NCBI RefSeq assembly: GCF_014648075.1
Contig: NZ_BMQK01000003.1
Span: 186,001 to 250,000 of the forward strand
Origin: Streptomyces ruber
GTDB taxonomy: Bacteria; Actinomycetota; Actinomycetes; Streptomycetales; Streptomycetaceae
DNA: 64,000 bases
Direction: 5' to 3'
Shown: in pieces, positions 8,514 through 16,932 of the stretch
Layout of the letters: every line of letters starts with the position of its first letter
Position numbering within the stretch: position 1 is the first letter of the stretch
Translations under genes and position numbers: made by a program
The notes under the pieces: generated by a model
The model's input: only the letters and a program-made list of their open reading frames with translations
Databases searched by the model: none
What the model was told of the DNA's origin: nothing

Positions 8514-8527
8514 TGTGCACGTTCCCA
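8514..8527. promoter_or_regulatory. Possible second LacI-type operator O2
   Basis: TGTGCACGTTCCCA matches 11 of 14 bases of the operator at 8425-8438, including the central CGTTC. It lies 89 bp from the first site and downstream of the expected start site of the GH42 transcript, a position fit for repression of that gene. Confidence 0.45.
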
Positions 8528-8554
8528 AATGATCGATTGCAAGGAGTTCCGCTC

Positions 8555-10579
8555 ATGCCGGAGACCGCACCCGAGGGCCTCACCGGGCTCGCCTTCGGCG
8601 GGGACTACAACCCCGAGCAGTGGCCGGAGGAGGTGTGGCAGGAGGACGTCCGGCTGATGCGCGAGGCGGGCGTCACGATGGTGAGCGTCGGCATCTTCTC
8701 CTGGGCCCTGCTGGAACCGTCCCCCGGGACCTACGACTTCGGCTGGCTGGACCGTGTCCTGGACCTGCTGCACGACAACGGCGTCCGCGTCGACCTCGGC
8801 ACCCCGACCGTCGTCCCGCCCGTCTGGTTCTACCGCGCCCACCCCGAGGCGCTGCCCGTGGCCGCCGACGGCACCCGCTACGAGTTCGGCTCACGCGGCG
8901 CCATCTGCCACAGCAACGCCGACTACCGCGCCGCCGCCGCGAACATCACCACGAAGCTCGCCGAGCGGTACGCGGACCACCCCGCGCTCGCCCTGTGGCA
9001 CGTGCACAACGAGTACGGCGTCCCCGTCTCCGCCTGCTACTGCGACTCCTGCGCCGCGCACTTCCGCCGCTGGCTGGCACGGACCTACGGCACGGTGGAG
9101 GCGGTCAACGAGGCATGGGGCACCGCCTTCTGGGGTCAGCGCTACACCGGCTTCGAGCAGATCAACCCGCCGCGCACGACCCCCACCGTCGGCAACCCCG
9201 GCCAGGCCCTGGACTACCGGCGGTTCGCCGACGTCACCCTCCGCGAGAACTTCACGGCGGAGCGGGACATCCTGCACCGTCTCTCACCGGGCATCCCGGT
9301 CACGACCAACTTCATGACCGCGCTCAGCCAGTGCGACTCCATCGACTACTGGGCCTGGGGACGCGAGGTCGACCTCGTCTCCAACGACCACTACCTGATC
9401 ACCGACGGCCGCCGCACCCACGTCAACCTCGCCATGGCCGCCGACCTCACCCGTTCTGTCGCGGGCGGCGCGCCCTGGCTGCTCCTGGAGCACTCCACGT
9501 CCGGCGTCAACTGGCAGCCCCGCAACCCCGCGAAGGCGCCGGGCCAGATGGCGCGCAACTCCCTCGCCCACGTGGCGCGCGGCTCCGACGGCGCCATGTT
9601 CTTCCAGTGGCGCCAGTCCCGGCGGGGCGCCGAGAAGTTCCACTCGTCGATGGTGCCGCACGCCGGCACCGACTCCCGCGTCTGGCGCGAGGTCGTCGAG
9701 CTCGGCGCGCACCTCGACGCGCTCGGCGCGGTCCGCGGCACCCGCACCGTCGCCGACGCGGCCGTCCTGTGGGACTGGCACTCCTGGTGGGCGCAGGGCC
9801 TCCAGTGGCGTCCCAGCGAGGACCACGACCCGCGCGAGCGCGCCGACGCCTTCTACGAGGCCCTCTACGACCACCACCTCACGGTCGACTTCGCCCACCC
9901 GGAAGCCGACCTGTCGGCCTATCCCCTCGTCGTCGTCCCCGCGCTGTACCTGACGACCGAGGCGGCGGGCGCCAACCTGCGGCGGTACGTCGAGCGGGGC
10001 GGCACGCTCGTCGTCTCGTACTTCTCCGGCATCGTCGACGAGCACGACGCCGTCCACGACGGGCCGTACCCCGGCGCCCTGCGGGACGTGCTCGGCCTGA
10101 CCGTGGAGGAGTTCTCACCGCTGCTGGCCGGTGAGGGCGTCCGCCTGACCGGGCCGGACGAGGCCGAGCTCACCGGCGACGTGTGGACCGAGTTCGTGGT
10201 GCCGCGCGGCGCCGAGACCGTGTGGACCTACGCCGACGGGCTCACCGCGGGCCGCCCCGCCGTCACCCGGTACCGCCTCGGCGAGGGCACCGCCTGGTAC
10301 GTGTCGACCCGCCTCGACGCGCGGGGCCTCGGCGTTCTGCTGGGCCGGGCCGCCGACGACGCCGGCGTCGCACTCCGTACCGAGCTGCCGCGCGACGTGG
10401 AGGTGGTGCGTCGTGAGGGCGAGTCGGGCACGTACGTGTTCGTGATCAACCACAGCTCCTCGGACGCCAAGGTGCCGCTGGACGGGAACGGGGCCGAGGT
10501 GCTGACGGGTGACCGTGCCGCGGGCGGCCTGGTGGTGCCCGCGGGGGCCGTACGGGCCGTACGCCTCGACGGCCGCTGA
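8555..10579 (+). CDS. Beta-galactosidase, GH42
   Basis: A 674-residue cytoplasmic GH42 enzyme. ATG 8555 follows AAGGAG at 8541-8546; no signal peptide is present. The barrel begins FGGDYNPEQWPEEVWQEDV, a hallmark of the family. WHVHNEYG holds the acid/base Glu, and LLLEHST holds the nucleophile Glu. Four Cys near residues 160-180 (SACYCDSCA) fit the zinc cluster known in many GH42 enzymes. The C-terminal part is the trimerisation and small beta domains. It should split galactose from imported beta-galactosides such as galactan oligomers. It is divergent from the transporter operon and followed by a galactanase remnant and a strong terminator. The arrangement matches gan loci (GanA), though a general bga role is possible. 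Confidence 0.95.
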   Translation: MPETAPEGLTGLAFGGDYNPEQWPEEVWQEDVRLMREAGVTMVSVGIFSWALLEPSPGTYDFGWLDRVLDLLHDNGVRVDLGTPTVVPPVWFYRAHPEALPVAADGTRYEFGSRGAICHSNADYRAAAANITTKLAERYADHPALALWHVHNEYGVPVSACYCDSCAAHFRRWLARTYGTVEAVNEAWGTAFWGQRYTGFEQINPPRTTPTVGNPGQALDYRRFADVTLRENFTAERDILHRLSPGIPVTTNFMTALSQCDSIDYWAWGREVDLVSNDHYLITDGRRTHVNLAMAADLTRSVAGGAPWLLLEHSTSGVNWQPRNPAKAPGQMARNSLAHVARGSDGAMFFQWRQSRRGAEKFHSSMVPHAGTDSRVWREVVELGAHLDALGAVRGTRTVADAAVLWDWHSWWAQGLQWRPSEDHDPRERADAFYEALYDHHLTVDFAHPEADLSAYPLVVVPALYLTTEAAGANLRRYVERGGTLVVSYFSGIVDEHDAVHDGPYPGALRDVLGLTVEEFSPLLAGEGVRLTGPDEAELTGDVWTEFVVPRGAETVWTYADGLTAGRPAVTRYRLGEGTAWYVSTRLDARGLGVLLGRAADDAGVALRTELPRDVEVVRREGESGTYVFVINHSSSDAKVPLDGNGAEVLTGDRAAGGLVVPAGAVRAVRLDGR

Positions 10580-10581
10580 GC

Positions 10582-10758
10582 CGCCGCACGCCGTTCGCCA
10601 CCGCGTTGTCGAACCACCAGCGGGTGCCCGGGGGCAACGGCTGGGACCCCGCCGACCCGGCCTCCGGCAACGGCTGGGAGAACCAGGCCCTGTTCGGCTA
10701 CCACGGCCGGGCGCTGCCGGCGACGGAGTGGTTCGGGCACCGTCGGGCACCGTCGTGA
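10582..10758 (+). pseudogene. C-terminal relic of a GH53 endo-beta-1,4-galactanase
   Basis: Directly after the GH42 stop, an open frame without a start codon encodes GGNGWDPADPASGNGWENQA, then LFGYHGRALPATEWFGH and a TGA at 10756-10758. This matches the C-terminal end of GH53 galactanases as I know it (GNGWDPADPxSGNxWENQALFDYxGRALPA). The catalytic barrel, with its two Glu residues, is entirely absent. It is therefore the tail of a deleted gene. Position beside GH42, the importer and LacI equals that of ganB in complete galactan loci. The identification is from memory of the family motif; a translated search against GH53 is the deciding test. Confidence 0.7.
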
Positions 10759-10793
10759 CGCCCCAGGTCCGGGACCCGGCCCCGACGTGGCGC

Positions 10794-10828
10794 GGGGTCC
10801 GGCCGCGCCGTGCGGCCGGACCCCTTCT
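10794..10828 (+). terminator. Strong hairpin terminator
   Basis: A perfect 13-bp stem (10794-10806 with 10812-10824, 5-nt loop) followed by TTCT lies 36 bp after the galactanase relic stop. It probably ends the GH42 transcript. Confidence 0.8.
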
Positions 10829-11208
10829 CCGCGCCGGCGGTTCACGGGACGCCGCGGGCGCGGAAGGGCGCGGTGCGCGCTGCGCGTCTCCGCACGCCGT
10901 GCGCCGAGCGGGCCGGCCGGCGTGTGCGGCTCCCGGAGCGCAGGCCACCCGCACATCCAGGTGAACACGCGGCCGTGGAACGGGGCATCACCCTCACGGT
11001 GGGCGTGCGGGGGCCGGCGGTACGGGCGTGCCGGACGTGCGTGCGGGCGCACGCGCGCGTGTCCCGGTGCGTGCGGGAGGGACGGGCCGGGAGCGGACGC
11101 CTGCGCGACGAGGGGCGTCCGGCCGTGACCGGTGCGCGGGAGCGGCGCCCCGGCCCTCCGCCGTGCTGCGAGGATGGGCCGCCTCAACCGGTGAACAGGG
11201 AGGCGCGC
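10829..11208. other. Gene-free stretch before the beta-propeller gene
   Basis: About 380 bp of very GC-rich sequence with no supported coding frame on either strand. Only the ribosome site GGGAGG (11198-11203) for the next gene is clear. It may hold more debris of the deleted galactanase region, but I recognise nothing. Confidence 0.5.
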
Positions 11209-12186
11209 ATGGAACGGTCAGGGGGCGGGCTCGTACCGCTGGCGTACGTGGGCATCGGCGGGCGGGGGCCCGAGGACGTGGTCGCCGACGACCGGGGCAG
11301 GATCCTGACCGGCGTGGAGGACGGGCGCGTCCTGCGGCTGAGCGGGGTCGCTGATCCCGTGCGCGCGCGGGTCGAGGTGCTCGCGGAGACCGGCGGCCGG
11401 CCCCTCGGGCTCGAACTCCTGCCGGACGGCGACCTGTTGGTGTGCGACGCGCGGATGGGACTGCTCCGGGTGTCGACCGGCGACGGTACCGTGCGGGTGC
11501 TCGCGGACTCGGTCGCCGGTGAGCCGCTGAACTGCTGCAGCAACGCCGTCGCGCTGTCGGACGGCACGGTCTGCTTCACCGCCGCCAGCCGCCGGTATCC
11601 GCTCGAGCACTGGCTCGCCGACCTGGTGGAGCACTCCGGAACGGGGCGGCTGCTGCGCCTGGCGCCGGGGGACGACACGCCCGAAGTGCTGCTGGACGGG
11701 ATCCAGTTCGCCAACGGGCTGGCCGTCTCGGGCGACGAATCGTTCCTCGTCGTGGCGGAGACCGGCAGCCGGCGGCTCGTCCGCCACTGGCTCACCGGAC
11801 CGGACGCGGGCCGCGGTGAGCCCTTCGTCGAGGACCTGCCGGGCGCGCCCGACAACATGTGGCGCGACCCGGAGGACGGACTGATCTGGGTGGCGCTCGC
11901 CGGTCCGCGCGTGCCCGCCCTGGACGCCGTGCACCGGACCGGTCCGGCCGTGCGGCGTGCCGCCGCCCGGGCCGCGGTCCACGCGCCCTTCCGGCCCGGG
12001 GGGTTCGCCGGCGCGCTGGCGGTCGACGACGAGGGCCGGATCGTCCACGAACTCACCCGCCGCGACTCCGGGTTCCGCATGACCACCAGTGTCTGCCGCA
12101 CCGGGGACCGGCTGGTCATGGGGAGCGTGTGGGAGAGCGGGGTCGCGGTGTACGAGGCACCGGGGCAGCGCACGGAGGGCTCTTGA
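11209..12186 (+). CDS. Strictosidine synthase-like / SMP-30 family beta-propeller protein
   Basis: A 325-residue protein from ATG 11209 with GGGAGG six bases upstream. Repeated blade motifs with Asp/Gly turns run through it (EDVVADDRGRILTGVEDGRV, LELLPDGDLLVCDARMGLLR, NGLAVSGDESFLVVAETGSR). The segment NAVALSDGTVCFTAASRRYP followed by GTGRLLRL is the strictosidine synthase-like signature rather than classical gluconolactonase. Such proteins are calcium-dependent six-bladed propellers, usually hydrolases or lactonases; no alkaloid role is implied. No signal peptide is seen. It stands alone between the galactoside locus and a gene-free stretch, so the substrate cannot be inferred. Confidence 0.8.
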   Translation: MERSGGGLVPLAYVGIGGRGPEDVVADDRGRILTGVEDGRVLRLSGVADPVRARVEVLAETGGRPLGLELLPDGDLLVCDARMGLLRVSTGDGTVRVLADSVAGEPLNCCSNAVALSDGTVCFTAASRRYPLEHWLADLVEHSGTGRLLRLAPGDDTPEVLLDGIQFANGLAVSGDESFLVVAETGSRRLVRHWLTGPDAGRGEPFVEDLPGAPDNMWRDPEDGLIWVALAGPRVPALDAVHRTGPAVRRAAARAAVHAPFRPGGFAGALAVDDEGRIVHELTRRDSGFRMTTSVCRTGDRLVMGSVWESGVAVYEAPGQRTEGS

Positions 12187-12944
12187 GGGCACCGGGGGCA
12201 CGGACCGGGGACGGCGGGGGCGGAGCCCCGGCCCGGGCGGCGCCCGCCTGACCCGCCCCCGCTCCGGCCGGGCGGGCGGGGAGCCGTCGCGAGCTGGGCC
12301 GTACGGTGCGCTCGACGGCTCCGGACGGTCCCGCGCCGCCGCGGGTGGCCGTTCCACCGGGCGAGACCGTACGTCTCGGAACGGGGTGTTCCCCGGGTGT
12401 GCCGACGGCTGAAAACGATCGTTTGATCCCGAGGGGCAGTACGGAGAGTGACCGGGGGGCCTTCGCGAAAATTCTCCGCGTGCCCTTGTCGATCTTCTTC
12501 GACCCTCTCGGAGCCCTCCTCGCGCAAGATCGACGGTCATGGGGACCCGTGATCGGGTGGGCACCGGAGGCAGGTGCCGAGGGCTTCGGCGGGGCTTCCG
12601 CCGCGCCGGTCCGCGGGCCGGGCCGGCCGGGGAGGCCGCGCCGCGCCGGGGTGCGGTACGGCGCGTGGCGCCCGACGGGCGCCCTCGGGCCGCGGCGCGC
12701 GGCCCGGTGGGCCCGCCGGACCTTCTGCGACCAGGGAGTTCGGCACCGGGCGGCCGGTCCGCCGGCCCTCGCGCGGAGGTCTCGGGCCGCGGGTGCGGCC
12801 CGGAGGGCTCCGGCTGCGCGGGGGCCGCGAACGGTCTGTTCCCCCCGGTCAGGTCGCCGGGCAGGGTGCTCCCGGCAGCCGTGCGCCACGGCTGCCGGAC
12901 GGTCGGGGCGCGGAGCGCGTCACCGGCGCGGAGTGCGGCCGGGC
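12187..12944. other. Gene-free stretch between convergent genes
   Basis: About 760 bp between the convergent beta-propeller and GGDEF genes. Long open frames exist on both strands but have the Arg/Pro/Gly-rich composition of GC-shadow frames and no recognisable domain. The stretch holds GC-rich hairpin-forming sequence just after the first stop (GGGGC-GGA-GCCCC at 12217-12229), a palindrome at 12413-12424 and a relatively AT-rich patch at 12405-12540. It could hide a small RNA or a promoter, but nothing firmer can be said. Confidence 0.5.
12413..12424. promoter_or_regulatory. Perfect palindrome, operator-like
   Basis: AAACGATCGTTT, a perfect 12-bp palindrome with central CG-type symmetry like many LacI or GntR operators, standing in an AT-richer island of a gene-free stretch. 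No gene start is near enough to assign it. Confidence 0.3.
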
Positions 12945-13622
12945 TCATGCGGCGCGTCCCCAGACGGCGGTACCGGGGCGCCCGGCGCGACGTCCGTTGA
13001 TGGAGGGCACCTGGGTGTGCCGGATGTCCGCGAGGACCGCGCGACCCGAGTGCTTGCCGTCGTACAGGGCGGCGTCCGCGGCCCGCTGGAGCAGGGACAG
13101 GTCGCGTATACCCAGCGTGTCCGGGGCGGCGGCACCGACCGAGGCGGCCACGTCGACGGTCCGCCCGTCGTCGAGGTTCACGGGGGTGTGCAGCATCCGC
13201 ACCAGTTGCTGCAGCCGCACCTCACGCCGTTCGGGTTCCATGCGCACCACGATCGCGAACTCGTCGCCGCCCAGGCGGCCGACGGCCGCGCGGGGGCCCG
13301 CCCAGGCCTGGAGCCGGGCGGCCGTGGCGGTCAGCACCGCGTCGCCCGCCGCGTGCCCCAGCGTGTCGTTGATGCCCTTGAAGTGGTCCTGGTCGACCAG
13401 CACCACCAGCACGTCGTCGCCGTGCCGGCGCAGCAGCTGGCGGGCCTTGGCGGTGAAACTGTCGCGCCGCAGCAGCCCGGTCAACGGGTCGCGGCGGGCG
13501 GCGGCCAGCCGCCGGTGCAGCGCCACGGCGTGGACCGTCCACCCGGTCAACGGGATCGCGGCCGTCGTGAGGATCAGGGTGCGCTGCCCGAACCGGGCCG
13601 GGGTGAGAAGGTTGGACGTCAT
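12945..13622 (-). CDS. Small membrane-anchored GGDEF (diguanylate cyclase) protein
   Basis: A 225-residue protein. One N-terminal hydrophobic helix (LILTTAAIPLTGWTVHAVAL) is followed by DPLTGLLRRDSF, the start of the GGDEF domain, DQDHFKGINDTLGHAAGD, and an intact GGDEF active site in VGRLGGDEFAIVV. It should convert two GTP to cyclic di-GMP, a signal controlling Streptomyces development through BldD (established for the genus). No RxxD inhibitory site is evident before GGDEF, where AVGR is found. I choose the second ATG (13622), because GGAGAA lies 7 nt before it but only 1 nt before the first ATG (13628). It lacks sensor domains, so control is probably transcriptional. Confidence 0.88.
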   Translation of the reverse strand: MTSNLLTPARFGQRTLILTTAAIPLTGWTVHAVALHRRLAAARRDPLTGLLRRDSFTAKARQLLRRHGDDVLVVLVDQDHFKGINDTLGHAAGDAVLTATAARLQAWAGPRAAVGRLGGDEFAIVVRMEPERREVRLQQLVRMLHTPVNLDDGRTVDVAASVGAAAPDTLGIRDLSLLQRAADAALYDGKHSGRAVLADIRHTQVPSINGRRAGRPGTAVWGRAA

Positions 13623-14299
13623 AGTCATGTTCTCCGTCTCGTCTCGTACGGGAGGGGTGCCCGGGACAGCCGATGACGCCGCCAAGCATGTGCCGCTGGC
13701 CCGTGACACAGCTACGGCAGAAAATCGCCTTCGCGGTGCCGGGTGGAACGACCGTTCCGGCGACGGGCTGTCGTGGCCGGCCGCCGGGCTCCGGTCCTGA
13801 CCGGGAACCGCGGGCCCGCCGGCCGTCCGGCCGTCGGCCGGTGACTCCGGCTCCGGCCTGCTGCGAGGCGCGTGCGGCGTCGCACACCTCGTCCGCGTTC
13901 CGGATCGTCTCACCGGGTTGACCGGCCCGGCCGGTGAACACGCACAGTCCGGGCGGGACGCCATGGTGCACCGGGACGTCAACATCCCGAAAAGGGCAGA
14001 ATTTTGACGTCTTTCTTCCCTCTTGATGCCCGTGAGTAGCGGTCCGCCACGTCCGCGCCGGTGACGGAGAGTGCGGAAAACGGTCGTCAGGGCGGTGGCA
14101 CCGGCGGACGGCCGGGCCGTCGCTGTCAAGACCGCCCATGCGGGACGGAACGAGTTCGCGTCACGATCGCCACGGCCGCCCCGCCCCGCCCGGTCCACCC
14201 GGTGCGGCACCCCCTCGCACGGCAGTCCGCACGGCGCCACGGCACGGCACGTCCGTACGGGACCTCGCACGGGAAGAAGATCGTTCCCCGCCCGGTGGA
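13623..14299. other. Gene-free stretch upstream of the GGDEF gene
   Basis: About 680 bp between the D,D-carboxypeptidase stop and the GGDEF start, both on the minus strand, so it should contain the GGDEF promoter and possibly a long leader. It holds a perfect 6-bp-arm inverted repeat, GGAACG-AC-CGTTCC, at 13745-13758 and an AT-rich patch near 13990-14025. No coding frame with recognisable content was seen on either strand. Confidence 0.5.
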
Positions 14300-15526
14300 T
14301 CAGCGGCGCCGGTGGCCGTGGGCCCGCCGCACGCGCAGGGCCAGCGCGACCAGACCGGCGCCGAGCGCGGTGGCGGCCGTGATCCCGACCGCGCCCGCGA
14401 GCGCCGCCGCTCCCGTCCGGCCGGAGCCGGCGGCCCCGCCCCCGCTCCCGGCGCCCCCGCCGGCACCGGGGCCGGGACCGCGCGGTGACGTCGGTGCGGC
14501 CGGCGCCGCGGGGCGGGGCGGGGACAGCGAGCCCACCGGGCCGACGCGCCCGGCCGCCCGGAACCCCCAGTCGAGCAGGGCGCGGGCCTCCTCGTAGACG
14601 GCGAGGCTGCCGCCCTCCTGGGGGTTCATCACGGTGGCGATCAGGGTGCGGTCCCCCCTGCGGGCCGCGGCGACGAGCGTGTTGCCCGCGGCGCTGGTGT
14701 AGCCGTTCTTGACCCCGATCAGTCCGGGGTACCGGGGGACACCGTCGCCGGTGAGCAGCCGGTTGGTGTTGCGGATGCCGTACACCCGGTCGCCCGCCGG
14801 GAACTCGGCCTCGACGGTGGCGGAGTACCGAGCGAAGTCCTTGTCGCGCAGCCCGGCCCGGCCGAAGACCGTGAGGTCGTACGCCGACGACACCTGCCCC
14901 GGCGCGTCGTAGCCGTCGGGGGAGACGACGCGGGTGTCGTGGGCGCCGAGCGCGCGGGCCCTGGCCTGCATCCGGGCGGCCGTCGCGCGCCAGCCGCCGC
15001 CCAGCGCGGCCAGCACACGCACCGCGTCGTTGCCCGAGCTGAGGAAGACGCCCCGCCACAGGTCGGCCACCTCGTAGGTGTGGTGTTCCCGCACCCCGAC
15101 CAGGCTGCTGCCGGGGCCGATGTCCGCCAGCTCCCCCTCGGTGACGGTGTGTCTCAGGCCGGCGGGCAGGGTCGGCAGCACGGTCAGCGCGAACAGGATC
15201 TTCAGGGTGCTGGCGGGCGGCAGCCTGCGGTGCGCGTCGTGCGCGGCCAGCACCTCACCGGTGCCGGCGTCGGCCACCAGCCACGACAGTGCGGAGACCT
15301 CGTCCGGGAGCTGTGGTGCCCCGGGCCGGAGGCGCACCCGGATCCCGGGCGCGTGCGGCGGCACCGGACGCGGCGGGGAGGTGGTCCGCGACGGCGCCGT
15401 GACACCCGGCGCGTGCCCGTCCGCCGGCGTGGCGGACGAGGCGGCGCCCGGCGCGGGGCCCGTCACTCCGATCGCCCAGGCGACGGCGCAGGACACGGCG
15501 ACGCGGGCGGGAAGTCCGGCGGTCAT
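14300..15526 (-). CDS. D-alanyl-D-alanine carboxypeptidase, peptidase S11 (low-molecular-weight PBP)
   Basis: A 408-residue secreted or membrane-anchored enzyme. After a signal peptide (about 1-30) and a Pro/Thr-rich linker, the three penicillin-binding motifs appear in order: STLK with nucleophile Ser near 106, SGN in FLSSGNDAV, and KNG in GVKNGYTSA (the KTG triad with Asn). It trims the terminal D-Ala from peptidoglycan stem peptides at the outer membrane face. The C-terminus has a Gly/Pro/Ala-rich stretch and a final hydrophobic helix followed by RRAHGHRRR, suggesting membrane anchoring. It lies downstream of the Rho paralogue, separated by a tandem repeat. Confidence 0.93.
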   Translation of the reverse strand: MTAGLPARVAVSCAVAWAIGVTGPAPGAASSATPADGHAPGVTAPSRTTSPPRPVPPHAPGIRVRLRPGAPQLPDEVSALSWLVADAGTGEVLAAHDAHRRLPPASTLKILFALTVLPTLPAGLRHTVTEGELADIGPGSSLVGVREHHTYEVADLWRGVFLSSGNDAVRVLAALGGGWRATAARMQARARALGAHDTRVVSPDGYDAPGQVSSAYDLTVFGRAGLRDKDFARYSATVEAEFPAGDRVYGIRNTNRLLTGDGVPRYPGLIGVKNGYTSAAGNTLVAAARRGDRTLIATVMNPQEGGSLAVYEEARALLDWGFRAAGRVGPVGSLSPPRPAAPAAPTSPRGPGPGAGGGAGSGGGAAGSGRTGAAALAGAVGITAATALGAGLVALALRVRRAHGHRRR

Positions 15527-15640
15527 ACCGCCAACGTAGGAACACGCACGGCGTCCGTCCGGGTGCCGGGGCCGCCCACGGGCGCCGAGCACCCGGATGC
15601 ACCAAGCGGAACCTGGCGAGCACGGGGCAAGGGGAAGGGC

Positions 15641-15780
15641 GTCCGCCCGGTCCGTCCGTCCGCCCGGTCCGTCCGTCTGCCCGGTCCGTCCGGTCCGTCC
15701 GTCCGGTCCGTCCGTCCGTCCGGTCCGTCCGTCCGCCCGGTCCGTCCGGTCCGTCCGGTCCGTCCGTCCGCCCGGTCCGT
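15641..15780. repeat. Degenerate GGTCCGTCC tandem repeat abutting the rho stop codon
   Basis: About 140 bp built from CGGTCCGTCC and CGTCCGCC units (4-bp GTCC periodicity with CCGG or CCCGG interruptions). It ends exactly at the stop codon of the Rho paralogue (15781). It is transcribed, if at all, as a G-rich RNA in the rho orientation. Such arrays change length by slippage and may vary between strains. Confidence 0.85.
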
Positions 15781-16932
15781 TCAGGAAGGGGGCAGCGTCG
15801 GCTGCACCTGGCGCAGGAAGGCCGCGTTGTCCGGGGTGCCGCGCATGCGCTCCAGCAGCGTCCGCAGGTACGCGGTGTCCTTGCCGTCCCGGCCGTCCCG
15901 GGTCCGCAGGGCGCGCCGCAGCCCCCGTACGGCCGTCAACTCGGCCGGGGAGAGCAGCAGTTCCTCGCGGCGGGTGCCGGAGGGGACGAGGTCGACGGCC
16001 GGGAAGACGCGGCGGTCGGCGAGGGCGCGGTCGAGGCGGAGCTCCATGTTGCCGGTGCTCTTCAGCTCCTCGAAGAAGAAGTCGTCGGCACGCGAGCCGG
16101 TCTCCACCAGCGCGGTGGCGAGGATGGTCAGCGAGCCGCCCTCCTCGGTGCGGCGCGCGGCGCCGAAGAGCCGCTTGGGACCGTGCAGAGCGCCCGCGTC
16201 GACACCGCCGCTCAGGGTGCGGCCGCCGCCGGCGGCCGCGTTGTTGTGGGCGCGGCACAGCCTGGTCAGCGAGTCCAGCAGGACGACGACGTCCTCACCC
16301 TGTTCGACGAGGCGCTTGGCGCGTTCCACGACGAGTTCGGCGAGCGCGATGTGCTGCTTCGCCGTCCGGTCGAACGTCGAGGCGAAGACCTCGCCCCGCA
16401 CGGAGCGCCGCATGTCCGTGACCTCCTCGGGCCGCTCGTCGAGGAGCACCACCATCAGCCGGCACTCGGGGTGGTTGCCGGTGATCGCGGCGGCGAGCTG
16501 CTGGACGAGCACCGTCTTGCCGGTCCTCGGCGGTGCCACGATCAGGCCGCGCTGGCCCTTGCCGACGGGGGCCACGAGGTCGACGAGCCGCCCGGTGAGA
16601 CCGCTCGCCGGGTGTTCGAGGCGGAGCCGGTCGTGCGGGTGCAGCGGAGTGAGGTCGCTGAAGTGCGGGCGGCCGCGCAGCTGTTCGGGCGTACGGCCGT
16701 TGACCAGCGTGACCTCGGCGAGGGCGCGCCGGTCGCCGCGCAGCCCGTCCACGGTGTCGCCCTTGCGCAGGCCGTACCGGCGGACGAGCGCGGCGGGCAC
16801 CTGCGGATCGCCGGGGGAGGGCAGGCAGCCCTCGGTGCGCAGCAGCCCCTGGCCGCCCTGCGCGATGTCGAGCACACCGGAGACGGGCGCCGGGAGCCGC
16901 CGGACGGGTGGGGTTTCGAGTGCTGTGGTCAT
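15781..16932 (-). CDS. rho: Short Rho paralogue (transcription termination factor Rho-like ATPase)
   Basis: A 383-residue protein with a cold-shock-like RNA-binding domain ([18 protein letters not shown] to about residue 65) and the hexameric helicase core. Walker A is APPRTGKT (Lys139), Walker [11 protein letters not shown] (Asp220), the R-loop [20 protein letters not shown]. It lacks the N-terminal helix bundle and the long basic insert of the housekeeping actinobacterial Rho, so it is probably a second, specialised Rho. Unusual residues: Arg-Thr instead of Lys-Ala before GKT, and Ser292 in KSTGNMEL, equivalent to E. coli G337. ATG 16932 follows AAAGGA. The leader is pyrimidine-rich. It may terminate or protect a subset of transcripts, or contribute to inhibitor tolerance (inference). 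Confidence 0.9.
   Translation of the reverse strand: MTTALETPPVRRLPAPVSGVLDIAQGGQGLLRTEGCLPSPGDPQVPAALVRRYGLRKGDTVDGLRGDRRALAEVTLVNGRTPEQLRGRPHFSDLTPLHPHDRLRLEHPASGLTGRLVDLVAPVGKGQRGLIVAPPRTGKTVLVQQLAAAITGNHPECRLMVVLLDERPEEVTDMRRSVRGEVFASTFDRTAKQHIALAELVVERAKRLVEQGEDVVVLLDSLTRLCRAHNNAAAGGGRTLSGGVDAGALHGPKRLFGAARRTEEGGSLTILATALVETGSRADDFFFEELKSTGNMELRLDRALADRRVFPAVDLVPSGTRREELLLSPAELTAVRGLRRALRTRDGRDGKDTAYLRTLLERMRGTPDNAAFLRQVQPTLPPS

Noticed and set aside
12306..13676. Plus-strand open frame of over 450 codons
   Set aside because: It runs antisense across the GGDEF gene and has the Arg/Gly/Pro-rich composition of shadow frames in high-GC DNA.
13709..13722. BldD-box-like sequence upstream of the GGDEF gene
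   Set aside because: Only the first half (GACACAG) fits the remembered BldD consensus; the second half does not.
15641..15780. CRISPR-like array
   Set aside because: Units are 4-10 bp and contiguous, with no spacers and no cas genes in the window.
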